Assembly (NCBI GenBank): GCA_037444725.1
Contig: JBBILW010000012.1
Span: 1 to 19,792 of the forward strand
From: CAIKKG01 sp037444725
Lineage (GTDB): Bacteria; Patescibacteriota; Minisyncoccia; UBA6257; GWB1-50-10
Length of the DNA stretch: 19,792 nt
Reading direction: 5' to 3'
Shown here: positions 12,393 through 19,508 of the stretch, piece by piece
Position numbering within the stretch: position 1 is the first letter of the stretch
Layout: each line of letters opens with the position of its first letter
Made by a program: the position numbers and the translations under genes
Notes under the pieces: generated by a model
The model's input: only the letters and a program-made list of their open reading frames with translations
What the model was told of the DNA's origin: nothing
Databases searched by the model: none

Positions 12393-14507
12393 ATGGCCAG
12401 GGAATATCCAATTGAAAAAGTTCGCGACATCGGTATTATTGCGCACATCGACGCGGGAAAGACCACCGTTTCGGAGCGCGTGCTTTTCTATACCGGCGTT
12501 TCGCACAAGATAGGCGAGGTGCACGAGGGCGAGACCGTCATGGACTGGATGGACCAGGAGCGCGAGCGCGGCATTACGATTACCGCCGCGGCGACGACCT
12601 GTTTCTGGACACCGACCTACGTGCCGGCTGAAGACAAGAAGGCGTTCGAGCACCGCATCAACCTTATTGATACTCCGGGGCACATCGACTTTACGATTGA
12701 AGTGAAGCGTTCACTCCGCGTGTTGGACGGCGCAGTCGTGGTGTTCGATGGCGTGTCGGGCGTGGAACCCCAGTCGGAAACGAACTGGCGCTATGCCGAT
12801 GATTACAACGTTCCCCGCATTTGTTTCATCAACAAACTTGACCGCATGGGTGCGAGCTTTGAAAACTCTTTTAATTCGATTATCGAGCGTCTTACCGATA
12901 AAGCGATTCCCATACAGTGGCCTATCGGCTCTGAAGAAAACTTCAGCGGCGTCATCGACCTTTTGGAGAACAAGGCATACAAGTTCGAGGGAGAAAAGGG
13001 AGAAAAAATTGTTGAGATTCCTGTTCCCGCGGATATGAAAGAATTGGCGGACAAGAAGCACTATGCGCTCGTGGAACGCATCTCGGAAACCGATGACGAG
13101 CTCATCTCAAAGTTCCTCGACGGAAAAATGCCGACGCTTCCTGAACTTAAGAAAGCGCTCCGCGCAGCAACGCTTAAAGTTTCCATTGTTCCCGTGCTCT
13201 GCGGTTCAGCCTTGAAGAACAAGGGTGTACAGCTCATGTTGAACGCGGTTGTTGATTACCTTCCGTCTCCTATCGACCTTCCTCCGGTGAAGGGTATGAA
13301 TCCGAACACGCACCTCGAAGAAGAGCGCCATCCGAAAGATGACGAGCCTCTCGCTGCGCTTGCGTTTAAAATCGCAACTGATCCGTTCGTGGGTTCGCTT
13401 ACATTCTTCCGTGTCTACTCGGGAACTTTGAAGCGCGGCAGTTATGTATTGAACGCAACGAAGAACAAGCAGGAGCGCATCGGCCGTATCGTGCGTATGC
13501 ACGCCAACCACCGCGAAGAGGTGGACGAGATTTACGCAGGAGACCTTGGCGCTATCGTCGGTTTGAAAGACACGACGACCGCAGACAGTTTGGTGGACGT
13601 AGACCATCCGGTTCTTTTGGAGAGCATCACGTTCCCTGAGCCTGTTATCTCAATGCGCATTGAGCCCAAAACAAAGGCTGACCAGGAAAAAATGGGTATC
13701 GCGTTGCATAAACTTTCAGAAGAAGACCCGACGTTCCGCGTGCAGGGAGATCCGGAGACCGGCGATACCGTCATCTCGGGCATGGGTGAACTTCACCTCG
13801 ATGTGCTTGTGGAACGCATGAGGCGCGAATTTAAGGTGGAAGCGAATGTGGGACGCCCGCAGGTTGCGTACAAGGAAACCATTAAGGGTAAGGGTGACGC
13901 GGAAGGTAAGTACATCCGCCAGTCTGGAGGTAAGGGTCAGTACGGTCACGTGAAACTCAAGGTGGAAGCCTTGGAGCGCGGCACCGGATTTGAATTCGTT
14001 GACGATATTAAGGGAGGTGCGATTCCGAAGGAATTCATCAACCCGATTGAGAAGGGTGTTGAGGAGGCAGCCGCACGCGGCGTGCTCGCTGGATACCCGG
14101 TCGTCGATTTGAAGGTTACGCTCTACGATGGTTCATTCCACGAAGTCGACTCGTCCGAGTTCGCGTTCAAGATTGCCGGTTCAATGGCATTCCAGGAAGC
14201 GACGAAACAGGCGAAGCTCGTTATCTTAGAGCCCGTCATGAAGATTCAAGTTATTGCTCCCGCAAACTTTTTGGGTGATATCACTGGAGACTTAAGCTCA
14301 CGCCGCGCGAAAATCTCGGCGATGGGCGAGCGCGGTAATCTCCGCGTCATCGACGCAACGTGTCCTCTCGCGGAAATGTTCGGCTATGTGACGAACCTCC
14401 GCTCGATGACCCAGGGCCGCGGCAGTTTCAACATGGAGTTTTCGAACTACGAAGAGGTGCCGAACAACGTAGCGCAGACGATTATCGAAGGAAAGCAGAA
14501 GAAATAG
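12393..14507 (+). CDS. fusA: Elongation factor G
   Basis: EF-G is the GTPase that drives translocation and, with RRF, ribosome recycling. AHIDAGKTT (17-25) is the P-loop, RGITITAAATTC the switch I region, DTPGH (93-97) G3 and NKLD (147-150) G4. Domain II (FKIATDPFVGSLTFFRVYSG), domain III (SGMGELHLDVLVERM), domain IV with GQYGHVKL, and domain V ending in MTQGRGSFNMEF are all present. At 704 residues it is full length. It lies 69 bp after rpsG, behind a terminator, with a short leader and no Shine-Dalgarno. The str gene order is kept although transcription appears uncoupled. Confidence 0.98.
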   Translation: MAREYPIEKVRDIGIIAHIDAGKTTVSERVLFYTGVSHKIGEVHEGETVMDWMDQERERGITITAAATTCFWTPTYVPAEDKKAFEHRINLIDTPGHIDFTIEVKRSLRVLDGAVVVFDGVSGVEPQSETNWRYADDYNVPRICFINKLDRMGASFENSFNSIIERLTDKAIPIQWPIGSEENFSGVIDLLENKAYKFEGEKGEKIVEIPVPADMKELADKKHYALVERISETDDELISKFLDGKMPTLPELKKALRAATLKVSIVPVLCGSALKNKGVQLMLNAVVDYLPSPIDLPPVKGMNPNTHLEEERHPKDDEPLAALAFKIATDPFVGSLTFFRVYSGTLKRGSYVLNATKNKQERIGRIVRMHANHREEVDEIYAGDLGAIVGLKDTTTADSLVDVDHPVLLESITFPEPVISMRIEPKTKADQEKMGIALHKLSEEDPTFRVQGDPETGDTVISGMGELHLDVLVERMRREFKVEANVGRPQVAYKETIKGKGDAEGKYIRQSGGKGQYGHVKLKVEALERGTGFEFVDDIKGGAIPKEFINPIEKGVEEAAARGVLAGYPVVDLKVTLYDGSFHEVDSSEFAFKIAGSMAFQEATKQAKLVILEPVMKIQVIAPANFLGDITGDLSSRRAKISAMGERGNLRVIDATCPLAEMFGYVTNLRSMTQGRGSFNMEFSNYEEVPNNVAQTIIEGKQKK

Positions 14508-14514
14508 AAGTTAT

Positions 14515-14550
14515 ACACCACCCGTCATACAAGACGGGTGGTGTTCGTTT
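14515..14550 (+). terminator. Terminator-like hairpin after fusA
   Basis: ACACCACCCGTC (14515-14526) pairs perfectly with GACGGGTGGTGT (14533-14544) around a 6-nt loop, but the tail is only TCGTTT. It is a weak or leaky intrinsic terminator. Confidence 0.65.
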
Positions 14551-14559
14551 CGGGCTGTG

Positions 14560-14612
14560 TATAATAAAGAGGCAAGGTAACGCTTGACTTTTTTGCGCAC
14601 ATACGCAAGAAT
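14560..14612 (+). promoter_or_regulatory. tuf promoter candidates
   Basis: A perfect TATAAT lies at 14560-14565. A second candidate is TTGACT (14584-14589), a 17-nt spacer and AAGAAT (14607-14612). The transcribed leader before the ATG is strikingly A-rich (14640-14673) and lacks a Shine-Dalgarno. Confidence 0.5.
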
Positions 14613-14673
14613 TATCCTTGCTTTAAGAAAACCTAAACAGGTCGAAAAAAACAACCAAAAAGCAAAAAAAACA

Positions 14674-15873
14674 ATGGCAGAAAAAGAGAAATTCGTCCGT
14701 AACAAGCCTCACGTAAACGTGGGTACTATCGGACACGTTGACCACGGAAAGACCACTCTTACCGCGGCGATGACGCACGTCCTTTTCATGAAGGGATTGG
14801 CGAAGAAAGAGGAAGGAGTCGACAACATCGACAACGCACCGGAAGAGAAGGCGCGCGGTATTACTATTGCGCTCCACCACTCCGAGTACGAGTCGGACAA
14901 GCGTCACTATGCGCACATCGATGCGCCGGGACACGCGGACTACATCAAGAACATGATCACGGGTGCCGCGCAGATGGACGGCGCTATCCTTGTGGTTGCG
15001 GCAACTGATGGACCGATGCCTCAGACGAGAGAGCACATTCTTTTGGCGTACCAGGTAGGTGTGCCGAAGATCGTGGTCTTCTTGAACAAGTGCGATATGG
15101 TTGACGATCCGGAGCTCATCGACCTCGTTGAATCCGAGGTGCGCGAGCTCTTGAAGAAGTACAACTACGACGGCGACAACACTCCGGTTATCCGCGGTTC
15201 AGCGCTCAAAGCGCTTGAGTCAAAGAGCGCCGATGAAGAGGCTGCAAAGCCGATCTTGGATCTCGTGAAGGCACTCGATGAGTACATTCCTGAGCCCCAG
15301 CGCCAGACCGACAAACCGTTCCTTATGCCTATCGAAGATATCTTCTCGATTGAAGGCCGCGGCACCGTATGCACGGGCCGTGCAGAGCGCGGTATTTTGA
15401 AGGTTAACGACGAAGTTGAAATCATCGGCTTGAAGCCGACGCAGAAGACTGTGGTTACGGGTATCGAAATGTTCCAGAAGCTCCTCGATGAGGCGCACGC
15501 CGGAGACAACGTCGGTATTCTTCTCCGCGGTTTGAAGAAGGAAGATGTGGAGCGCGGTCAGGTTATTGCTAAACCGGGTTCCGTTACTCCGCACACCGAG
15601 TTCGAGGCAGAAATCTACGTTCTTTCGAAAGAGGAAGGTGGACGCCACACTCCGTTCTTCAAGGGATACAAGCCCCAGTTCTACATCCGCACGACTGACG
15701 TCACCGGTGAGGTTATCCTCCCCGCAGGCACCGAAATGGTTATGCCTGGCGATACGGTCAGCATCACGGTAAAACTCATTGCGCCGGTTGCGCTTGAGGA
15801 GAAGCAGCGCTTCGCAATCCGCGAAGGTGGCAAGACCGTCGGCGCAGGAGCAGTCACAAAGATTATCAAGTAA
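14674..15873 (+). CDS. tuf: Elongation factor Tu
   Basis: EF-Tu delivers aminoacyl-tRNA to the ribosomal A site as a GTP complex. GHVDHGKT (20-27) is the P-loop, RGITIALHHSEYES the switch I region, DAPGHADY (83-90) G3 with the catalytic His87, and NKCD (138-141) G4. Domains II and III (IEGRGTVCTGRAERG; KQRFAIREGGKTVGAG) are complete, giving 399 residues. The G3 motif is DAPGH instead of the common DCPGH, so the alkylation-sensitive cysteine is missing. The ATG at 14674 (MAEKEKFVRNKPHVNVGTIGH) is chosen; the open frame back to 14584 is promoter and leader. rpsJ follows after 21 bp. Confidence 0.98.
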   Translation: MAEKEKFVRNKPHVNVGTIGHVDHGKTTLTAAMTHVLFMKGLAKKEEGVDNIDNAPEEKARGITIALHHSEYESDKRHYAHIDAPGHADYIKNMITGAAQMDGAILVVAATDGPMPQTREHILLAYQVGVPKIVVFLNKCDMVDDPELIDLVESEVRELLKKYNYDGDNTPVIRGSALKALESKSADEEAAKPILDLVKALDEYIPEPQRQTDKPFLMPIEDIFSIEGRGTVCTGRAERGILKVNDEVEIIGLKPTQKTVVTGIEMFQKLLDEAHAGDNVGILLRGLKKEDVERGQVIAKPGSVTPHTEFEAEIYVLSKEEGGRHTPFFKGYKPQFYIRTTDVTGEVILPAGTEMVMPGDTVSITVKLIAPVALEEKQRFAIREGGKTVGAGAVTKIIK

Positions 15874-15894
15874 GATTCAGTAACACACGCACCT

Positions 15895-16227
15895 ATGGCA
15901 AAAAGAGACGAGCAAAATCAAAGAGAGAAACTCCGCCTTCGTATCAAATCATACGATGCGAAGCTCATCGATAATTCGGTGCGGCAGATTGTTGAGGCAA
16001 TCAAGCGGCAGGGTGGGGACGTAGTAGGCCCCATCCCGCTGCCTACCGAGTTCAGGAAGTACTCGGTAAACCGCTCCACTTTCGTTCACAAAAAGTCCGT
16101 AGACCAATACGAACTTCGCGTGCACAAGAGGCTCGTGGATATCTTGAATCCCCAGCAGAAAATAATCGAGTCGCTCACCGATCTCAATTTGCCTGCAGGT
16201 GTGGATGTGGAGATAAAGATGGGTTAG
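15895..16227 (+). CDS. rpsJ: 30S ribosomal protein S10
   Basis: uS10 is part of the 30S head and, as NusE, a transcription antitermination partner of NusB. The 110-residue product has LRLRIKSYDAKLIDNSVRQIVEAI, VVGPIPLPTEFRKYSVNRSTFVHKK and the terminal LTDLNLPAGVDVEIKMG, all characteristic. It follows tuf closely without a Shine-Dalgarno (CGCACCTATG), so the two are probably co-transcribed. A 114-bp gap with a promoter and a hairpin separates it from rplC, where E. coli has a direct continuation of the operon. Confidence 0.97.
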   Translation: MAKRDEQNQREKLRLRIKSYDAKLIDNSVRQIVEAIKRQGGDVVGPIPLPTEFRKYSVNRSTFVHKKSVDQYELRVHKRLVDILNPQQKIIESLTDLNLPAGVDVEIKMG

Positions 16228-16239
16228 ACCGCGTCAGTA

Positions 16240-16268
16240 TTGACTTTAACAGGGTTGTACTTTAAGAT
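16240..16268 (+). promoter_or_regulatory. rplC promoter
   Basis: TTGACT (16240-16245), a 17-nt spacer and TAAGAT (16263-16268) put a start near 16275. This would give a 67-nt leader before rplC, the longest leader in the ribosomal block. Confidence 0.6.
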
Positions 16269-16296
16269 AGTTGAGGTTTAGCCGCATTTCATCTAC

Positions 16297-16330
16297 TGAA
16301 AACGACAAGGCAAGCCCCTTGTTGTTTTCA
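16297..16330 (+). promoter_or_regulatory. Leader hairpin upstream of rplC, candidate r-protein operator
   Basis: TGAAAACGACAAGG (16297-16310) pairs fully with CCTTGTTGTTTTCA (16317-16330), 14 bp with one G-U, around CAAGCC. It is not followed by a T-run and ends 11 nt before the rplC ATG. The position, ahead of the L3-L4 genes, suits autogenous control, but the ligand is unknown. Confidence 0.5.
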
Positions 16331-16341
16331 TAATACGTCAC

Positions 16342-16773
16342 ATGGAAAAAGTAATCGCAAAAAAACAGAGAATGTCTCAGATTTGGAAGAACGGTGTTGC
16401 CGTTCCCGTTACCCCGCTCGTATGCGAAAAGGGTGATGTTGATGCATTTCTCGCATCCCTTAAAGAGGGTGAATTTGTGGCCGTTTCCGGTACGAGCCGC
16501 GGAAAGGGTTTCCAGGGTACGGTGAAGCGCTATGGTTTCCATGGCGGACCCGCAACGCACGGTCAGAAAGACCGTCTTCGCGCACCTGGATCACTCGGTC
16601 CTACCGCTCCGCAGCGCGTGCTTCCGGGACGCAAAATGGCAGGACACACGGGCAATGTCCGCGTGACGGTAAAGAATCTTATGGTTGCCGAAATCAAACC
16701 GGCAGAAAAAATAGTTTTGGTACGCGGCGCAGTTCCGGGTAACCGCAACGGCGTTATCGAAATCCGCAAATAA
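16342..16773 (+). CDS. rplC: 50S ribosomal protein L3, shortened
   Basis: uL3 starts 50S assembly and reaches the peptidyl transferase centre with a long loop. The C-terminal two thirds are clear: VSGTSRGKGFQGTVKRYGFHGGPATHG, APGSLG, LPGRKMAGHTGNVRVTVKNL and VRGAVPGNRNG. The N-terminus (MEKVIAKKQRMSQIWKNGVAVPVTPL) is also L3-like. About 60 residues are missing between them: the protein has 143 residues against about 209, and only a short stretch, CEKGDVDAFLASLKEGEFVA, links PVTPL to VSGTSRG. The segment that normally contains the VTQVK...GYxAVQV strands is gone. The reading frame is clean, so a sequencing error is unlikely. Confidence 0.94.
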   Translation: MEKVIAKKQRMSQIWKNGVAVPVTPLVCEKGDVDAFLASLKEGEFVAVSGTSRGKGFQGTVKRYGFHGGPATHGQKDRLRAPGSLGPTAPQRVLPGRKMAGHTGNVRVTVKNLMVAEIKPAEKIVLVRGAVPGNRNGVIEIRK

Positions 16774-16781
16774 TTAATCCC

Positions 16782-17405
16782 ATGACCACGGAACTCTACA
16801 ATCAGGAACACAAGAAGGTCGGCACCGTTGAGATGCCGAAGACGTTCTTTGGTACGACATGGAAGCCCGACTTGGTTCACCAGGTCGTGACCGCATATGT
16901 TTCAAACGCACGCAAGCTTACGTCTCACTCGAAAGGACGCGCGGAAGTAAGCGGTGGAGGAAAGAAGCCGTGGGCGCAGAAGCACACCGGCCGTTCACGC
17001 CAGGGCTCAATCCGTTCTCCGATTTGGAAAGGCGGAGGCGTTGCGCACGGTCCCGATGAATTCCGCAACTACGGAAAGAAGATAAACAAGAAGATGAAGC
17101 GCGGCGCGCTCGCATCCGTTCTCTCAAAGAAGTTGAGCGATAAGGAGGTGACCGTCATCGATTCATTGGATTTTAAGAATCACAAGACGAAAGAAGTGGC
17201 GAGCATGTTGAAGAATTTCTTCGACAAGAAGCCTAACGTGCTTTTCGTATCCGGCAAGAGCAACACATCGCTTTTTGTGTCTGCGCGCAACATTCCGAAC
17301 GTGGAAATCGTGCACGCACGCGAATTGAACGCGATGAACGGTCTTCGCCACAAGCACATCATTTTTGAAAAGGGCGCAGTGGAAGAATTGGCAGAAGTTA
17401 AATAA
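16782..17405 (+). CDS. rplD: 50S ribosomal protein L4
   Basis: uL4 lines the exit tunnel and in many bacteria represses the S10 operon. The tunnel loop KGRAEVSGGGKKPWAQKHTGRSRQGSIRSP is conserved (shown by GGGKKPWAQKHTGRSRQGS). WKGGGVAHGP and NYGKKINKKMKRGAL follow. The C-terminal half is a Rossmann-like domain ending in ELNAMNGLRHKHIIFEKGAVE. Length (207) is normal. It lies 8 bp after rplC and 5 bp before rplW. If the leader hairpin before rplC is an operator, L4 is the most natural candidate ligand, by analogy with E. coli. Confidence 0.97.
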   Translation: MTTELYNQEHKKVGTVEMPKTFFGTTWKPDLVHQVVTAYVSNARKLTSHSKGRAEVSGGGKKPWAQKHTGRSRQGSIRSPIWKGGGVAHGPDEFRNYGKKINKKMKRGALASVLSKKLSDKEVTVIDSLDFKNHKTKEVASMLKNFFDKKPNVLFVSGKSNTSLFVSARNIPNVEIVHARELNAMNGLRHKHIIFEKGAVEELAEVK

Positions 17406-17410
17406 TTACC

Positions 17411-17770
17411 ATGAGCGTACTCGATGTAATGAAAAAGAAGGGGAGCAAGGCGGCGGCGGAAAAGAGCGAAACGAACGCGCCGGTGAAGCACACGCACGTG
17501 GTGCGCAGCATCATCGTTCGCCCGCACGTCAGCGAGAAGGCATACGGCCTCCACGCGCAGAATCAGTACGTATTCATGGTGCTTCCTTCCGCGAATAAAA
17601 TCATGGTGAAGGAAGAGGTACAGCGCCGCTATAACGTGAAGGTTACCGACGTGAACATCACCGTTCACAAGGGCAAGCCGAAGCATTTCCGCGGACGTCC
17701 GTCACAGGGCTCCGTCACCAAGAAAGCGTTCGTAACGCTTAAAGAAGGCGACAAAATAGAGATCGCATAA
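17411..17770 (+). CDS. rplW: 50S ribosomal protein L23
   Basis: uL23 sits at the tunnel exit and docks trigger factor and SRP. The core is VVRSIIVRPHVSEKAYGLH, YVFMVLPSANKIMVKEEVQRRY and VTDVNITVHKGKPKHFRGR. It is preceded by an extra 28 residues (MSVLDVMKKKGSKAAAEKSE and following), rich in Lys, Ala and Glu and probably disordered. That makes 119 residues against about 100 in E. coli. There is a 5-bp gap to rplD and a 1-bp gap to rplB, which indicates tight coupling. Confidence 0.96.
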   Translation: MSVLDVMKKKGSKAAAEKSETNAPVKHTHVVRSIIVRPHVSEKAYGLHAQNQYVFMVLPSANKIMVKEEVQRRYNVKVTDVNITVHKGKPKHFRGRPSQGSVTKKAFVTLKEGDKIEIA

Positions 17771-17771
17771 T

Positions 17772-18605
17772 ATGAAACAGTATAAACCGACAACTCAATC
17801 GCGCAGGCACATGAGCGTTGTGGAATACCGCAAGCTTTTGACGCCGGGCGTTACCCGCTTGAAGTCGCTTACGAGCGGACGCGGCAATTTTGCCGGCCGC
17901 AACTCACAGGGCCGTATCACGATGCGCCACCAGGGAGGAGGCAACAAGAAGATTTACCGCGATGTCGATTTCGTACAGAAGAAATTCGGCGTTCCGGGAC
18001 GCATCGAGTCAATCGAGTACGATCCGTATCGCACTGCTTTTATCGCACGCATTTCCTATAAAGATGGAGACCGCCGCTACGTGTTGGCGCCGAAAGATAT
18101 GAAGGTGGGTGATGTTATCATCTCATCTGAAACTTCGCCGTTCACACCCGGCAACCGCACTTCACTGAAGCGTATTCCCGTTGGTGTATTCGTACACAAC
18201 GTAGAAATTACTCCGGGAAAGGGCGGACAGTTTGCGCGCTCTGCCGGAGCATCCGTGCAGGTATTGGCGAACGAAGACGGTTACACGCACCTCAAGATGC
18301 CGTCCGGAGAAGTCCGCAAAGTATTGTGGGACTGCTACGGCACCATCGGTCAGGTTTCAAACATTGAACACAACTTGGTAGTTGGCGGAAAGGCGGGCCG
18401 CTCACGCTGGCTCGGCATCCGTCCGACTGTCCGCGGTAAGGTCATGAACCCCCGCGACCATCCGTACGGTGGTGGCGAAGGCCGCACGCAGCGCGGTACG
18501 AAGCGACCGAAGACGAAGTGGGGAAAGATTACCGGAGGACGCAAGACGCGCAACAGAAAGAAGTGGTCGAGCAACCTTATCGTATCCCGCAGACCGAAGG
18601 AATAA
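17772..18605 (+). CDS. rplB: 50S ribosomal protein L2
   Basis: uL2 is needed for subunit association and peptidyl transferase activity. The 277-residue product shows LTSGRGNFAGRNSQGRITMR, HQGGGNKKIYRDVDF, RIPVGVFVHNVEITPGKGGQ (split here as VGVFVHNVEITPGKGGQ), SAGASVQVLA and GIRPTVRGKVMNPRDHPYGGGEG (key part MNPRDHPYGGGEG). The functionally important histidine (E. coli His229) is kept in DHP, while the second histidine of DHPHGGG is a tyrosine here. The C-terminal tail is basic. A 58-bp gap holding a promoter follows before rpsS. Confidence 0.97.
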   Translation: MKQYKPTTQSRRHMSVVEYRKLLTPGVTRLKSLTSGRGNFAGRNSQGRITMRHQGGGNKKIYRDVDFVQKKFGVPGRIESIEYDPYRTAFIARISYKDGDRRYVLAPKDMKVGDVIISSETSPFTPGNRTSLKRIPVGVFVHNVEITPGKGGQFARSAGASVQVLANEDGYTHLKMPSGEVRKVLWDCYGTIGQVSNIEHNLVVGGKAGRSRWLGIRPTVRGKVMNPRDHPYGGGEGRTQRGTKRPKTKWGKITGGRKTRNRKKWSSNLIVSRRPKE

Positions 18606-18608
18606 GGA

Positions 18609-18637
18609 TTGCCGAATCGAGATATTACTTGTATACT
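18609..18637 (+). promoter_or_regulatory. Internal S10-cluster promoter before rpsS
   Basis: TTGCCG (18609-18614), a 17-nt spacer and TATACT (18632-18637) put +1 near 18644 and a leader of about 20 nt. The -10 and following bases match the rpsL promoter at 15 of 17 positions. Confidence 0.75.
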
Positions 18638-18663
18638 AATCACCGTTTTCGAATCAATACATT

Positions 18664-18984
18664 ATGAGCCGATCAATAAGAAAAGGTCCTTGGGTGGATC
18701 CGAACTTAATAAAGAAAGTGTCCCGCATGAAACAGGGAGACCACACCGTCATTAAGACGTGGTCTCGTGATTCAGAAATTTCTCCGGAAATGGTGGGTTT
18801 CACCTTCGGCATTCATAACGGAAAAGATTTCGTTGAAGTAACGATTGGCGAGGATATGATTGGACACAGATTCGGCGAGTTCTCGTTGACCCGTAAGTTC
18901 ATCAAGCACGGCGGAAAGATGCAGCGCGATCTTGAAAAAGCTCCTGCTGCCGCTCCTGCTGCCGCACCTGCCGCAAAGAAATAA
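18664..18984 (+). CDS. rpsS: 30S ribosomal protein S19
   Basis: uS19 sits in the 30S head and contacts S13 and the A-site finger. The MSRSIRKGPWVDPNLIKKV start is typical, as are TWSRDSEISPEMVGFTFGIHNGK and MIGHRFGEFSLTRKFIKHGGK. The end is extended by an Ala/Pro-rich tail (EKAPAAAPAAAPAAKK) that is low in complexity and probably flexible. The length is 106 against about 92. It starts a sub-cluster with its own promoter and is followed after 9 bp by rplV. Confidence 0.97.
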   Translation: MSRSIRKGPWVDPNLIKKVSRMKQGDHTVIKTWSRDSEISPEMVGFTFGIHNGKDFVEVTIGEDMIGHRFGEFSLTRKFIKHGGKMQRDLEKAPAAAPAAAPAAKK

Positions 18985-18993
18985 ACACACCCC

Positions 18994-19503
18994 ATGCAAA
19001 CCGTCTCTGCAACACTTAAATACATGCGCATGTCCTCAAGGAAAGTACGCCTTGCGGCTAACGTGATTAAGAACATGTCCGTCAACGATGCGGAGGCGCA
19101 GCTTGTGATTTCCGCAGGAAGAACGCGCGATCCTCTTTTGCGCCTTCTCCGCAGTGCAGCTGCAAACGCAACGCATAACGCGAAACTTGATGCGAACACG
19201 CTCTATGTAAAAGAGATTCGTGTTGATGGTGGCCCCATGACAAAAAAGTGGACGCCCCGCGCACGCGGCAGCGCCAGCAAGATTGAGAAGAAGACCAGCC
19301 ACATTACCATTGTGCTTGGCGTACGCGAACCGAAAGTGAAACGCTACAACATCGTTCCTGCGAAGAAGACTGAGGCGGAGAAATCCGGCAAAAAGTCGGC
19401 AGAGACAAAGGTGAAGCACACGCATGAAGAAAAGTCGGGAGCGGAGAAGCCGAAAGAGGCACCGCGAACGGCTCCGAAAATCTTCAGCAGAAAAGCAATC
19501 TAA
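18994..19503 (+). CDS. rplV: 50S ribosomal protein L22 with long C-terminal tail
   Basis: uL22 lines the exit tunnel with its extended beta-hairpin. YMRMSSRKVRLAANVIKNMS, LLRSAAANATHNAKLD, LYVKEIRVDGGPMTKKWTPR and ARGSASKIEKKTSHITIVLG are characteristic, and the core ends near residue 112. A further 55 or so residues are Lys/Glu/Ala-rich (KKTEAEKSGKKSAETK and following) and finish with a conserved-looking hydrophobic KIFSRKAI. The total of 169 residues compares with about 110 in E. coli. The tail is likely disordered on the ribosome surface; its role is unknown. rpsC follows after 5 bp. Confidence 0.96.
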   Translation: MQTVSATLKYMRMSSRKVRLAANVIKNMSVNDAEAQLVISAGRTRDPLLRLLRSAAANATHNAKLDANTLYVKEIRVDGGPMTKKWTPRARGSASKIEKKTSHITIVLGVREPKVKRYNIVPAKKTEAEKSGKKSAETKVKHTHEEKSGAEKPKEAPRTAPKIFSRKAI

Positions 19504-19508
19504 ATCAT

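Noticed and set aside
14550..14558. Another copy of TCGGGCTGT before tuf
   Set aside because: Only nine bases match the repeat unit and no hairpin follows, so chance is likely.
14584..14673. TTG-started extension of EF-Tu
   Set aside because: EF-Tu begins at MAEKEKF; the upstream bases are promoter and A-rich leader.
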